Source of the DNA: Tetrahymena thermophila SB210 | Lineage: Eukaryota; Ciliophora; Oligohymenophorea; Hymenostomatida; Tetrahymenidae | NCBI RefSeq assembly: GCF_000189635.1 | Contig: NW_002476216.1 | Location: 186,001 to 250,000, forward strand | Length of the DNA: 64,000 bases | Reading direction: 5' to 3' | In this document: positions 11,975 to 23,947 of the stretch, one piece after another | Numbering within the stretch: the stretch's first letter is position 1 | Layout of the letters: every line of letters starts with the position of its first letter | Made by a program: the position numbers and the translations under genes | The notes under the pieces: model-generated | The model's database searches: none | Told to the model about the DNA's origin: nothing | What the model saw: only the letters and a program-made list of their open reading frames with translations

Positions 11975-13033
11975 TCAATGCAATTCTTCGCATTTCTTAT
12001 AGTCATATTTGTCTTACTCAAAGAAGTTTTCGACTTAAATTGTGGAATGGACTATTCCTAATTTTTTACAAAGCTTTGTGGCTTCGAAGAGAGTAACCGA
12101 TGGTGTTTTAGAACATATGTGAGCAGTAAGAGAGACAAAACCAGGATTTATGCTCCAAACATGCAAATCATGAACATTGACTACTCCTGAAACCTTTTCT
12201 AGCTTTTCTTTAACCGTTTCGTATTTGATGTCATCGGGTTAACCTTCCATGAGCACTTTAATACTGTCCTTCATTACAGGCAATGTTGTAAATGTAACTA
12301 CAATTGTAAAGACGATTGTGATTATAGGATCTGCAATGAAGTAATCTTCACCACCAAAAAAGACAAACAAAGCACCTATAATAACTCCAGCGCTTTAAAT
12401 AGTATCACCCAAAATGTGAATTTGAGCTGCTCTCATACTCATGTTTTCTTTTTCAACATCTTGCTTGATAGAGAACTCGCTAAGTAATTCTTCTTTCTAG
12501 CTTTCTTCAGTAACAGTTTCTAACTTTGTTTCTAAAATTTTCATCAAGACCAAGTTGAAGAACAGGCCACAACATGCAAGTATAAGCATAGTAGTTCCTT
12601 AAATCTCAGGTGGCTTGAAGAATCTCTCAATACCTTCGACAAACATCCATGCAATCAAAACCCAAATGATCAAAATAGAAATCATTGCACCAATAATTTC
12701 TGCTCTATGATAACCGTAAGTCATAGTTGAGTTAGCTTTTAATCTACTAATATAAATAGCCAAAATAGTTACTAAAAATCCGACAACATCGGATAAAAGA
12801 TGTACAGCGTCAGTCATAATGGCTAGTGAGTTTGATAGATATCCTCCAACAAATTCAATGCACATAAAAGAAGTTGAAATGCAGCAAACTATTTTAAGAG
12901 TTCTTAAGGCCTTTACCTTATTGGATTGAAGGTCAGGAGTTTTGTAAACGGCTTCATCCTTCAGTGCTTTGTGGAGGTTCTCTATGTCTACCAACTCAAC
13001 ATATCTACTACCTAATCTATTATGCTTATCCAT
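11975..13033 (-). CDS. Cation diffusion facilitator (ZnT-type zinc transporter)
   Basis: Intronless gene of 352 aa, ATG at 13031-13033, TGA at 11975-11977. CDF proteins exchange Zn2+ for protons across membranes, usually moving zinc out of the cytosol into vesicles or out of the cell. The two zinc-site motifs are present in the second and fifth transmembrane segments: H78-LLS-D82 and H206-ILG-D210, the HD-HD pattern of the ZnT/Zrc1 group. The signature YGYHRAEIIGA (106-116) starts TM3. Six membrane segments are seen (about 46-66, 70-95, 112-138, 146-167, 203-227, 232-252), followed by a cytosolic domain with VHDLHVWSINPG (287-298). The TM4-TM5 loop (168-200) is acidic and lacks the His-rich stretch common in this subfamily. 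Several Gln codons are TAA/TAG. Metal specificity is inferred. Confidence 0.95.
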
Positions 13034-15758
13034 ATAAAATAATTATTTTCTCTTGGTATATTTATTGTTAATATTAAAATTTTTGTTTGTTTATTTCTAT
13101 TAATAGATAGATTATTCCTACTTTTTAATTTTTAGTATTATGTCTAAATTACACAAAAACAATATATACTGTTAACATTTAAATTGAGTATGCAAAATTA
13201 AATCCTTTTTTTAGAGTGTACTCTATTATTGCATTTATTTATTTATTAATCTAACAATATAGAGAAATATTTGAATGAATGTTCTCTTTCAAAATCAAAA
13301 CTTCAAGTTTAATTTATTTTTTTCTTCTAGAAATTTTTTTTTAATTTTTTTTGATTAGATTACATCTAAGCTATTTTATCGAAGATATTTTCACGTGAAG
13401 TTATAGATAACTGCTTGTAATAAATTTAATTTATTTATTTGTAATTAATAAATCTAAATTTATATCCACAAAAATAAATAGGGATTAGAATTTATAAGTT
13501 AAACTTCCACAGTAAAATATTCGCAATAATCATTAAATAAAAAATAGGTTTTCTTTACAGTAATTTTAATACTTTTAAGACATATTAATTAAATAAGTAT
13601 TTAATCATTTTTAGATATATTAAACTAATACTTTTAGAATGAATAAAAAGATATCCCTTTTACTTAGTCTATTTACATTAATTATATTCTTATTAGTCTA
13701 TATTACAAACTAGCCAAAAAAAAGATAAAAAATTCAAGAGGAAATTAAAAAAATGAATGAATACTTATTTAATAGAAAAATTATAATTAATTAATGAAGT
13801 AGAAGGACATAAAGAATGAATAAATAATTATTAATTTTATTTATTCTAATTCTTTAAATATTTGAGTAAGTGATTAATCAATGAATATTACTTAAAAATT
13901 TTATACCAATAAGTAAATTTAAAAAAGCTATATTGAAAAAATATTTAAAACAATATTACTCATAAGAAAGACACATACTGGCACCTAAAATTTTCTAAAA
14001 TTAATGTTTTTTTACTGGTATTAATTAAAAATTATTTAATCATTAAAATATATTTATTTAAATGATAAATTCTTTTAAATAAATTCAACTTTTATAGAGA
14101 AAATAACATGAAAATTTACAATTTTTTATGAAAAATATTTATTTATAAAAAACAATCTAAATAAAATATAAATAACTTGAAGTAAAATTAAAAATTTTTG
14201 CTATAAAAGTGTACTTTATAAAACTTTTATTTTGAAAGTTTAAAAAATAAAATTATAGTCTTAAGTTTTTAATAGGGAAGATTATGTATATATAAAAAAT
14301 TATTCATTTCTTTAGTTTAATTAATTTAAATTGAATAAAGCAAAAATCAGATTTTATTAAAAATTTTTGTAAATTAATAAATAAATACAATAAAAATATT
14401 AAGCAAAATTAGTAAGTCAATAAAAAAACTTAGCTAAAATTAAAAATCTTATCTAATTTTTATTGATTTATTTATTTATTTGCTATTTCTCAATTTAAAT
14501 CTTTAGCTTTGGATTAACTAGTTTTTTTCAAATTAAAATACAAAAATACAATTAAAATCGAGTATTTTAAAAAAATCAATATTGAAAAAATGGAAAATAA
14601 AAAAAAAAATAAAAATATTTAATAAGCTTTATTTAAAAAATAAATGCCATAAATATAATATAAATATTAAAAAAATGTAAAATAAATTAAAGAATAATTA
14701 ATATTATTTAAATAAATTTGTTTCAATTAAAATATGTTTAAATTTTATTAAAAATATTAATTAAAACATCTTTAAATTTTATTAAAAATACTAAATAAAT
14801 AAATAATAAATTAAAATTTATTGGATTTTACTATTAAAAATTGTTTATTACAAATAAAATGACAAATTTTGTTGTGTTGTTAGTTTCTTTTAAGAATATA
14901 ATTATTTGTAAGTGAGTTATTTACTTCATAAATTTTACTGTTTTGTTTTGACATAAGTAGATAGATAGATAGCTTGCTTATTCAAGTTGTTAAATTTTTT
15001 TCAATTATAGATAGATTTGAATTAACAATGTGATTATTTTATTTATTTTTAGATTTTCATTTTAATAGTAGTTCTTAATAAATCTAAATAAACAAGACAA
15101 TTAAATTTAAATGATAATATGTTTAGACACAATAAAGAACTGTAAAAGATTAATTTAGAGGAAATATATTTATTTATTTTGGAGTTGTATCTAAAAAACA
15201 CAACACTAAATTAGAATAATTTATTTAATGTTTTTATTGTTAATTTATTCACTTTTATTAATTAAAGTAATGAAATCTAATTTCATATTTAAAAATTTCT
15301 AATACAAATAAATTTTGATAAAATGAAATATTGATAAAATCTAAAAAAGCAAACAAATAAATAAATGAAATTAAAAATACATAAATTGTTTAAACACAAT
15401 TAAGATGTGCAAAAGATTAATTTTTAGGAAAAATAATTATTTACTTTAGATTTGTATCTAAAAGTATAACACTAAATAAATAAATTTGAATAATTTATTT
15501 TATTTAATGTCTATCTTTATTATTAAAGTTTATTGACTAAAATTAAATAAAGTAATGCAATGTAATTTCATATATAAATAATTTCTAATACGAATAAATT
15601 TTGATAAATTTAAATGACATTTATTCATAATAATTTTTAAATCTACTAAAGCAATTTAAATTGAATGAATGGTAGATAAATTATAAAAAACATTTTTAGG
15701 ATTTTATACGAATACAAAAAAATAATGATTTTTATAAATAATAGATTGAATGAACATT
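13034..15758. other. Intergenic, no gene seen
   Basis: About 2.7 kb of extremely AT-rich DNA with A- and T-runs and ATTT/AAAT repeats. No coding or RNA feature was recognised. A short GATA run is at 14957-14971. Confidence 0.6.
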
Positions 15759-17915
15759 TCAAAATTATTATATTTACCAATTTTAAGGATACCTATCAAA
15801 GAATTATTAACCAAGTTTTGCTATAACAACGTCCTAGCAATAGTCTTAAAAATCACTAGGAACTTCACAGACTTTTTAGTTTCTAACACATTCCTCACAT
15901 TTTTATTCAAATTTAATATTTGCAAGATTTCTCTTATCTGCATAGCTACATTCTCTTCTGTGAAATTAGTTGTCATGTGCCATAGTAGGAATTCTTAGAC
16001 AAGCGCAAGTAAAGCAAAGATCTTTTTTACACTCAGGGCATTTAATATGTTCACAATGGTCATCTTTAAGTAAGAGATTATAGCAATAGGGGCAGATTCT
16101 AAATCTTTTTTCTTTCTCCAACTCTACAATTCTATTTTAGACTTACTAGTCATTAGCATTTGGCTATGCATTTTATTAATCAATTTATTATTAAATGTAA
16201 TTAATATGTAAATCAATAGCAGTTTCAAAGTTTTTAATTTATTCTCCGCAAAGAAGACTATCTTTAGAATGGGACTCCTTGAAACAGCCAGTACAATGTA
16301 CTGTCTTACATGCAGGGCATGTAACTGTGGCTGCGTTTTTATTTTTAACATAGAATTTATAGTTGCATTTAGAGCTAACACACTGCTTGAGCTCTAACTA
16401 AAATATTTTCATGACTTTTTCTGTAATAATTTATAAATCTAGAAATTGGTTTATGTTTTCTAATTCTTATCCACAAAAACAAACTAATTTTCGTTTGTCT
16501 TGAATTATTTGAGTGCTTTCAAAATGTCTAATGACACAATCCTTACAATATTTTTTTCCACAACAACTAAAATAAATTTATTTGTTTAATTCATATGTAA
16601 CAGTACATACTTCACAGTAAAATTTTTTTACAATATTAGTTGTTGCTAAACAATCATCATATTCATAATTAGCTTACATTTATGGTTATCTTAAAGAAGT
16701 ATTTATATCGTAATTTGATATATAATATTAATTTAGATTTTAGCCTTTTATTTGTCTTTACTAACAATCTAACTCATAGGCAAGCCTGGCTTTCCTCTAT
16801 TACTACTCTATTTTCTCTCTCTCCATCTATTGTTTAAGAGCAGCTTCATCCTTATATTATTATTAAATGAGCATCATGTTTAGCTGTTCTCTATTTTATT
16901 TCAGTTATTATATTTCTTATTCTAACTATTTTTCTAGGACCTAGTAATTATTATATTGAGAAATTCCATCTTCTATTTCTTTCTTTCTTTCTTCTATTTA
17001 ACTTTCGTATTTATATATTTCGTTTTATAGATCTTTTAATCTCTCATTAATTTCATTAATGCTCTTTTCTTTGACACAATTAATTATGTCTTGACAGTTC
17101 TTAATCTCTTTGTTCAAATACCTGTTGTACTTATAATAGTATTAGTATTGCTGATATTGGCCTTTATAATTTTCTTCATAGCAGATTCTAAAAGAATCAG
17201 TAGTAGGATTGTAAATCAAGTTAAGTGATAAATCGTTATTTCTCTCATAATCTTAAGTGATTGATGACTTTTTCTTATTGTACACTTATACTTCATCTTA
17301 AAGATCTAAGAAAAATCTGATTGAAAGGCTATAAACCTCTGCAAGATAATAAATCTTCATTTCATCATTAAGTTTTAAATATTCTTCTAAATCACTTTAA
17401 AGGTACTTGAGACCCTCCTTAACTATTTCATTGTTGATATTTTCCATTCCAACAGCCCACTTTTAGATATAAAGACTGCTTGCGAATGATAGACTCTCCT
17501 CGACAAGAGTTTAATCTTTTCTGTTTGCATATTCTTCAAATACATCTTAGTAAAATACCTAGTTGTAAAATTAAATATAATTTTCAAAATTTTCCATTTA
17601 TTATTTTTCCAAAAAAGAGATCATTTTCTGAAGCCATTAGCAAACTGTCTCAATCTACTTTTATTCCTCAGGTATCATTTACAAGCTTAAAATTTGTTTG
17701 AAGTAGTTTAAAATATCTTAAATTTCATCATTTTAAAAGCGAACAAATAGTTATTCTATTCTTGCATAAAATGAAAGGCCGAAAAGGAATGACACTTGCT
17801 AGAATTTATTCTTGATAAAATCTGTTACAAAACCTATTTTAAGAAGAGCCTCACTCTAATCTTCTTTGTATATACTAAGGAACAAATGTCTAAATTTTTA
17901 TATTTGAGCTATCAT
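15759..17915 (-). CDS. RBR (RING-IBR-RING) E3 ubiquitin ligase-like protein
   Basis: One uninterrupted frame of 718 aa, from ATG at 17913-17915 (an in-frame TGA lies 12 nt upstream) to TGA at 15759. Residues 1-260 are helical and unrecognised. Residues 270-400 are a Glu/Lys/Gln-rich coiled coil. The C-terminal half has three Cys-rich modules: RING1 from C434 (CEVC...CC...CKDC...CFCG), an IBR-type module from C512 (CNYKF...CPAC...HC..C), and RING2 from C608 (CPYC...HC-EHIKCPEC...CFTC). C621, in DDHCEHIKC, matches the catalytic cysteine position that RBR ligases use to form a ubiquitin thioester. This order is the RBR pattern. The N-terminal part does not identify a subfamily. It stands alone, 970 bp from BBS7, and both are on the minus strand. 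Substrate is unknown. Confidence 0.87.
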
Positions 17916-18225
17916 TTTACCTTTTTTTCAAAATTTGATTGAATTTCTCAATTAATTTATTAATTAACTTTGTATCTTAATATTTTTTCATGCAAAAAAA
18001 CCTTGCATTAGATGATAGAATATTTAACACTTAATCTTCACTTTTTCCTCTCATATTAATCATATAAAGCAACTCAGGAAATATCTCAAATAGTTAATTA
18101 TTTTTTTCATATATATTGCTCTTCTTTTATAAATCAGATAAAATAAATTAAATATGTTTATTTTTTAAGAGATCATAACAAAATAAATATAGTTTTTAGA
18201 TCTATAATAAATAAATGAATTACAA

Positions 18226-18260
<35 letters not shown>

Positions 18261-18884
18261 TTGCGGCAATTTCCATAAATTATCTAAACTCTAAAAAAAG
18301 ATATTAATTTGCTTTTTTTCATATATTTTTTCAAGTAATATTCATTTCTTTGAATAAATTACAAAAAATTTATTTTTTAAAGCCAAAATAGGAATTTATC
18401 ATTAAAATAAATAATAAAAATTGCAAAAAAAAATTGTTATTTGAAAATTTTTTTAATTTTTTTTTACTCAAAAATTAAAATTAAAAATTTCTTCAAAAAA
18501 AATGATAAAATAATAAACTTATTATTTTAACAGTGTATTTTCAGTTTTAATTTTTTAAAATAACTTAAATCTCATTTAAGCTAACCAATAAAAATAAATC
18601 AATTGGCATAATATGTGAGAATCTTAACTATCAGTAATGTATATAATTTTAAATATAATTAAATAAAATATTTTTTTACAATTCACTTTTTATAAATTTA
18701 TCTCACTTAATAAACTAAATTAATAAAAATTGCTTAAAAAATATTTTTAAATTTTTAATTCATCAATTATGAAAATAAATAAATAGATAGATAGATTTTA
18801 TAAGTAAAAATTTAGTATTAAATAAAAAAAATATAATTTGTTTTATTTAAAACTGTAATATAATTTTAATATTGTGAAATAAAA
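17916..18884. other. Intergenic with a GATA microsatellite
   Basis: AT-rich spacer between the RBR and BBS7 genes. It contains a perfect GATA/TAGA tetranucleotide array at about 18226-18261 and a shorter one near 18779-18795. No gene was recognised. Confidence 0.7.
18226..18261. repeat. (GATA)n microsatellite
   Basis: Nine consecutive GATA/ATAG tetranucleotides, without interruption, ending at TATTGCGG. A simple-sequence tract likely to vary in length. Confidence 0.95.
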
Positions 18885-21800
18885 TCAACTAAGAATATAT
18901 TTAATTACACGATCATAATCGTATTTTTCTAAATATTAAATTATTGTATCTATTTTATTGGAAGGGTCATCTAGTTCTTTTAATGTAGCTCTGTCAAACA
19001 CCCTTTTTTATGAAAATATTTTATAATAAAATTCTTCAAATTTAGATTAAAATTACAAATCACTAACAATTCCCTTTAAATATTCTATTTTTTATGGCAG
19101 ATTTCCATAATCTTTTAAAATTTATTCAGAATTTTATAAAATTTGCTTCATTTCTGGTGTCATAAAATCTATTTCTTCATCCTTTTTATTTAAATAATAA
19201 ATTTAGTTGATTTAATTTATTTCTAGTTTTACTTATAATTTTAATTCTTTCAATGCAGGCACAATCTTTAATTTTATAGTTTAGCTTTTATGGTCTTCGA
19301 ACAAAGGCTTTAAAAGCTCGATCATGTGAGGGATACTTTTGTCATTTATATTCCACTTTACACTTACAACAGTTCCTCTCTGATTTAACTAGTTATTGAT
19401 GAAATCTTTTACAATAGCAATAGTACTAACAGAGTCACTCTAAAATACTGCTTTGCCTTTGTTATAAGTGCAAACCAAATACGAACCCACTAAAGATGAT
19501 TTAAATATGTATTTTACTTCTTCATCATGATTTAAAACAGGAATATCAGGTATCATTTCTTGAACATAATAATGAATTTCTTTAGCTTAAAACTCTCCTA
19601 TAAATGTCAAATCGTTCATTGGCATTTCTAATTTAAAATCATATATTAAATATTAAATTTCTACAAATAAATTGATATAATAAACTAGATCAATTAAATA
19701 AATTTTTTAAATTAATAAACTATGTATAAAGAATACTGAATAATCAAAACAAATAATTTTAATAAATTTATTGGTTTATTTATTAACTTTATAAACATTT
19801 TCTTGTAAATAATGAAACACTTTAAAAAAAAAAATATTTTACATTAAATTTGATTAATTTGTTCTTATTTTTTTGAAATTTATCAAAAAATTAATTGGTA
19901 TTTTAAATAAATATGGAAAATTAAAAATAACAAGAAATATTTTCCTTTGAATTATTAAATTTAATAACTATAAAAAATACCTGAATTTGGAATTTCATTT
20001 GTCCTGACATGCAAGGAAAGGGGTTTAATAGGGACATTTATCACTTGGCAATTCATGGGATAAGGAGAAGTGATGATATGAACTTTAATATCACCTGATT
20101 TGCCTTCATAAGTTCTTAGTTTAAATTCTATTTTTTAGATGTTTTATTCTGGCATACGATATGTGGCTAAGAAAAGTGATTCGTTGGAAGGATCTTCAGG
20201 AGAAATACTTTTTATTGCACCTTTGTTATCAACGTCAATAATTTCCAACTTTAAATTGCTTTAGAGAGCAATTAACTCGAAGGGATATTGGCAGCTGAGA
20301 TTAAGATTGTAGGAAGCATCACTTGAATTGATGGTTAGCTTGTAATCAATTTTGATATTTACTTCATTTACTAAAGCAACATGACCATCTTCACTTACAC
20401 ACTTTTTTTAAAGCTCATCTGCTAACTTCTCTAAATTCTAAATATCATCTTTTAGTTTTTGTATCTTAATTTAATTTTAAAGAAAGATTAATAACTTCTT
20501 TAGCAAATGCTAAATAAATAAAACTTCTTTAAACTTTAGCACATAACATAACATAAAAATAAAAAGAAACTAAATTACTGCTAAAGCATTGTTTTTAACT
20601 TTGTCTTGCTCTACTGTACTCAAATCGGTTTTAGATGATGAGCCTATTTATGTTTGTGATGCAAATTTTTAATTAGTTTCTTATATGCCCAAAACACGGC
20701 CAGAGAAAGTACTAATCAAGAACTCACTAACACCTTACTGAGTGAAGTAACCTCCTTCAACTGAAGTCACTTGTTCTTCAACTGTCTTTCTAGCTGCTAC
20801 TTCTAGCTCTCCATTAATATTGCATTAAAGAAGTTCTATTGTGCTGTCTTCATAAGAAACGAGCAAATCAGAGTTTCCTTTTCCATAGAAATCGAAGCTA
20901 TCAAAGAGATTTATACCGCTTTCAGAATTTTTCAATTGCCATAAAAGAGTAGGTTAGTTTCTAAATTTAGTCAATTGCATATCAAGCATAATAAGTTCTC
21001 CATCGTTTGTAGCACATAAATAAGTTTTAGGTGCTTATGTCTTTGATTGTATTAATTAGTATTAAGTAGAATATGGTTTCATGTGATTGACCAGTGAAGT
21101 TAAATTGTATTTCATGACTTCAGTGTCATCTTAAACGACTCTCAAAGTGTTATCCTATATTAATTATTTGATCATAGTTTTAAATACTAATTCATATTAT
21201 TTCTGTTTTTTTAATTTGCTTCCTTATTGAATCAAAAATATATTCAAAGGCAGCAACAAAAAATATTCTAAAACTTACTCCGCATGCAAGAACACTCTGA
21301 ATTTTATTTCCTTCAATTATATTGCTGGAATACATGCAATTGATTAATTCGTTACTCAAATAATCATATTTATCTCTCATCTAGCTCTCAGACTGTATAT
21401 CGAATTCAGTGAATAAATATTTCTAATAAAAAATATATTTATAAATAGTCAGTTTTAAATAAAGTATAAATACTCCTGCACCCCAAATACTATTGCCTTC
21501 AACTTAAAATTTAGTAATGAGATCGCTACTCTTAGATTCTCCTTTAAATACTTCTTTTCCTTTGCGACTCATTGCCTTTATCGAAGTTCCCGTACTATAA
21601 AATATTCTGTCATTTTCACTCTATTAACTATATCCTAATTGGACATGGTTAATTTCCTTTCCAGACTAAGCAGATTTAGAAACTAGAACGTGTTCATTTT
21701 TCTAATACTCAAATATATAAATATAACCATTATCATCACCGATTGTAACTAATATTTAAATAAAATTTTAACATATAATAAATAAAAAAATAATCCTAAT

Positions 21801-21944
21801 TTTAGTTCAATAAATTAAATTATTTATTTTGATACATGTTTATAATTTCTATTTTTGTTTTGCAGGTAATGCCTTTAAAGTATTCTTGTTTGTTGAACCA
21901 ACAGAGACGTACTATGTACTAATTAATTAGTTAACACTATTCAT
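18885..21944 (-). CDS. BBS7: BBS7 homologue, BBSome subunit
   Basis: The BBSome is the coat-like complex that moves membrane proteins in cilia with intraflagellar transport. Exons (minus): 21836-21944, 21474-21748, 21279-21422, 20579-21154, 19981-20464 and 18885-19627, giving 776 aa; introns are 51-353 nt and all are GT-AG with consistent phase. The N-terminal half is the beta-propeller (VLACGDNTLRV, YLCATNDGELIMLDMQ, NLFDSFDFYGKGNSDLLVS). A short coiled coil (QKLKDDIQNLEKLADEL) follows, then the GAE/platform region with CQVINVPIKPLSLHVRT, which matches the most conserved BBS7 segment (CQV...IKPLSLHQRT in animals), then PMNDLTFIGEF and a helical C-terminus. An alternative acceptor at 20509 would add 15 residues at exon 5. 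The start is the first ATG before the conserved QYVSVGST strand. The assignment is strong for a ciliated cell. Confidence 0.92.
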
Positions 21945-23947
21945 CTTTACTTTTTAAATCAATGGTTTCAGTCTAATAAACTATCTATAAGTATTAGCTA
22001 TCTAAGTATTTTAATTTTTAAAGTTTACTTACAAATATTAAAAAATTTAATAACTAATTAATTAATTAATAAATAAATAAATAGTTTGCGATGATTTATT
22101 TAATTTGAAATATATATATCTTTTTAAAAGCCATTACCTACTTTAATAATTTCAATATTTTTATGAGTAGCAAATTTTATTGTTAATTAATAATCAACTA
22201 ACCATCTTTTTTTCAAAAAGAAAATTGAATTAATATGAATAAGAAATTATTTTAAAAATTGTGAGCTTTGTATTTTTTTGATATGATTAAAAAATATTTG
22301 AAAATAGTTTACAAAATATTTTTTCAAAATCAATTTATTTATTTTTATAAAATCTGATTAAAAATTAAAAAATCTTGGAAGTAATTAATTAATGAATGAA
22401 TGAAAGAAAAATTTTGTTTTTATTAAAATAAAATTGCTTAATGAAATTAAAGAGCGAACTAAATAGCTGAAATTTTATATCTATCTGATTTAGAATCCTT
22501 TTTATTTATTCGTTTGATAGAACTATCTGTTTTAAAAATTGCAAATACCAATAATGCTAAACATAAATGATTGCTTTTCATTTAATAACATCTTTAAAAA
22601 TTTATTTGAACATATTTGTTTGCTGATTTGATTTGCTTTGTAGATTTATTCAAATAATCTTCAGATTTTTATTTGAAATCGCTTGTAAAAATTAATTATT
22701 TAAGAGAAATATTTAAAGATAATGAATATTAGTATCCAAGTATGAAAATACAAGAGAAAATGAACGTAGATATGTATGCAAGCATATAAAGTGTGTAAGT
22801 ATTAAAAAGTAAAGACGAGGTATCTCATATGAATAAATTTTAGAAATTTGAAAGAAAGAAACGAAAAGGAAAGATATTATAGGTGAGGTAGGTAGATATT
22901 TATGAATTTATTTTGATATGTAGGTAGGTAGGTATGTATTGGTATAGTTGAGGAGTACAAGTCGTTAAGGTAGGGTAAGTGAGTTATTAAATTACTTTAG
23001 AAACTAATATTTTGCGCGAGCTTCTTTGAGTTGAGAAAAGAGGTGAGTAATGAACGAATGAATGAATGAATAATGAGTGAGTGAGTGAGTAAATGAGTAA
23101 GTGTGATCATCTGAAAAGAAGATAATTTTGCAATTATTGGTTGTAAAGTTAAATAACATGAAATATTAATAAATTTTTAATGCATGGTTGTAATTTTGCT
23201 TTAATTAAACAATTTATTAGTTCCTTGTTCTAAAATTTTATTTTTAGCTTTATTATGATGAATCGATTGGTTGATTGATTGATTGATTGATTGGTTAATT
23301 AATTAATTAATTGATTTTTTATTTGATTTATAATTTTTATAATTAATTATAAGAAAATTAAGGATGAGTTATGATAGATACTTAACTAGTAATTATAGCT
23401 AATTATTTTGGTATTTATTAATCGATCGATATTTATTTATTTATTTTATTATCTTTTTTATTTTTGAGCATTTTAAAAATGCAGCATGAAAATCAGAGGA
23501 GAAAAGAAGTTTAGAATGAGGAGTATTGCTTGAATTGTGTGTGGTTAAAAATGTAAAATGTGAATATTTTATAAATTTGGTTGGAGCTTATAAATTTTTA
23601 TTATAATTTTTTTTAGTTTTAATTAAATATTATCAATTACTTTTTAGTTCAATAATCATTTATTTATCTATTTATTAGTACTTTATTGTTTACTTGCTTA
23701 ATGTATTTATTTTTTTTATGTTAGTAGCTTTGATGATAAATAAGTAAAAATGCTGAAAACATTATTCACTTAAAAAAGAAGCTTCTAAATTAATTAATCT
23801 GGTTGATATAATTATTTATTTATTTATTTATTTTGATATTTTTTTCAGTCTTAGATTTGCATATTTATTTATTAATTTATAAAACTAGATCCATTTTTCT
23901 TTGAGGCTAAGTTATTATTAAACTCTGCTTGTTTTCAACAAATATGT
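21945..23947. other. Intergenic with several tetranucleotide runs
   Basis: About 2 kb without a recognised gene, shared 5' flank of BBS7 and 3' flank of the RRM gene. It holds short arrays of TAGG/AGGT (22913-22935), GAAT then GAGT (23055-23100), and GATT followed by AATT (23264-23315). One GC-richer patch, TTTTGCGCGAGCTTC, is at 23011-23025. Confidence 0.6.
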
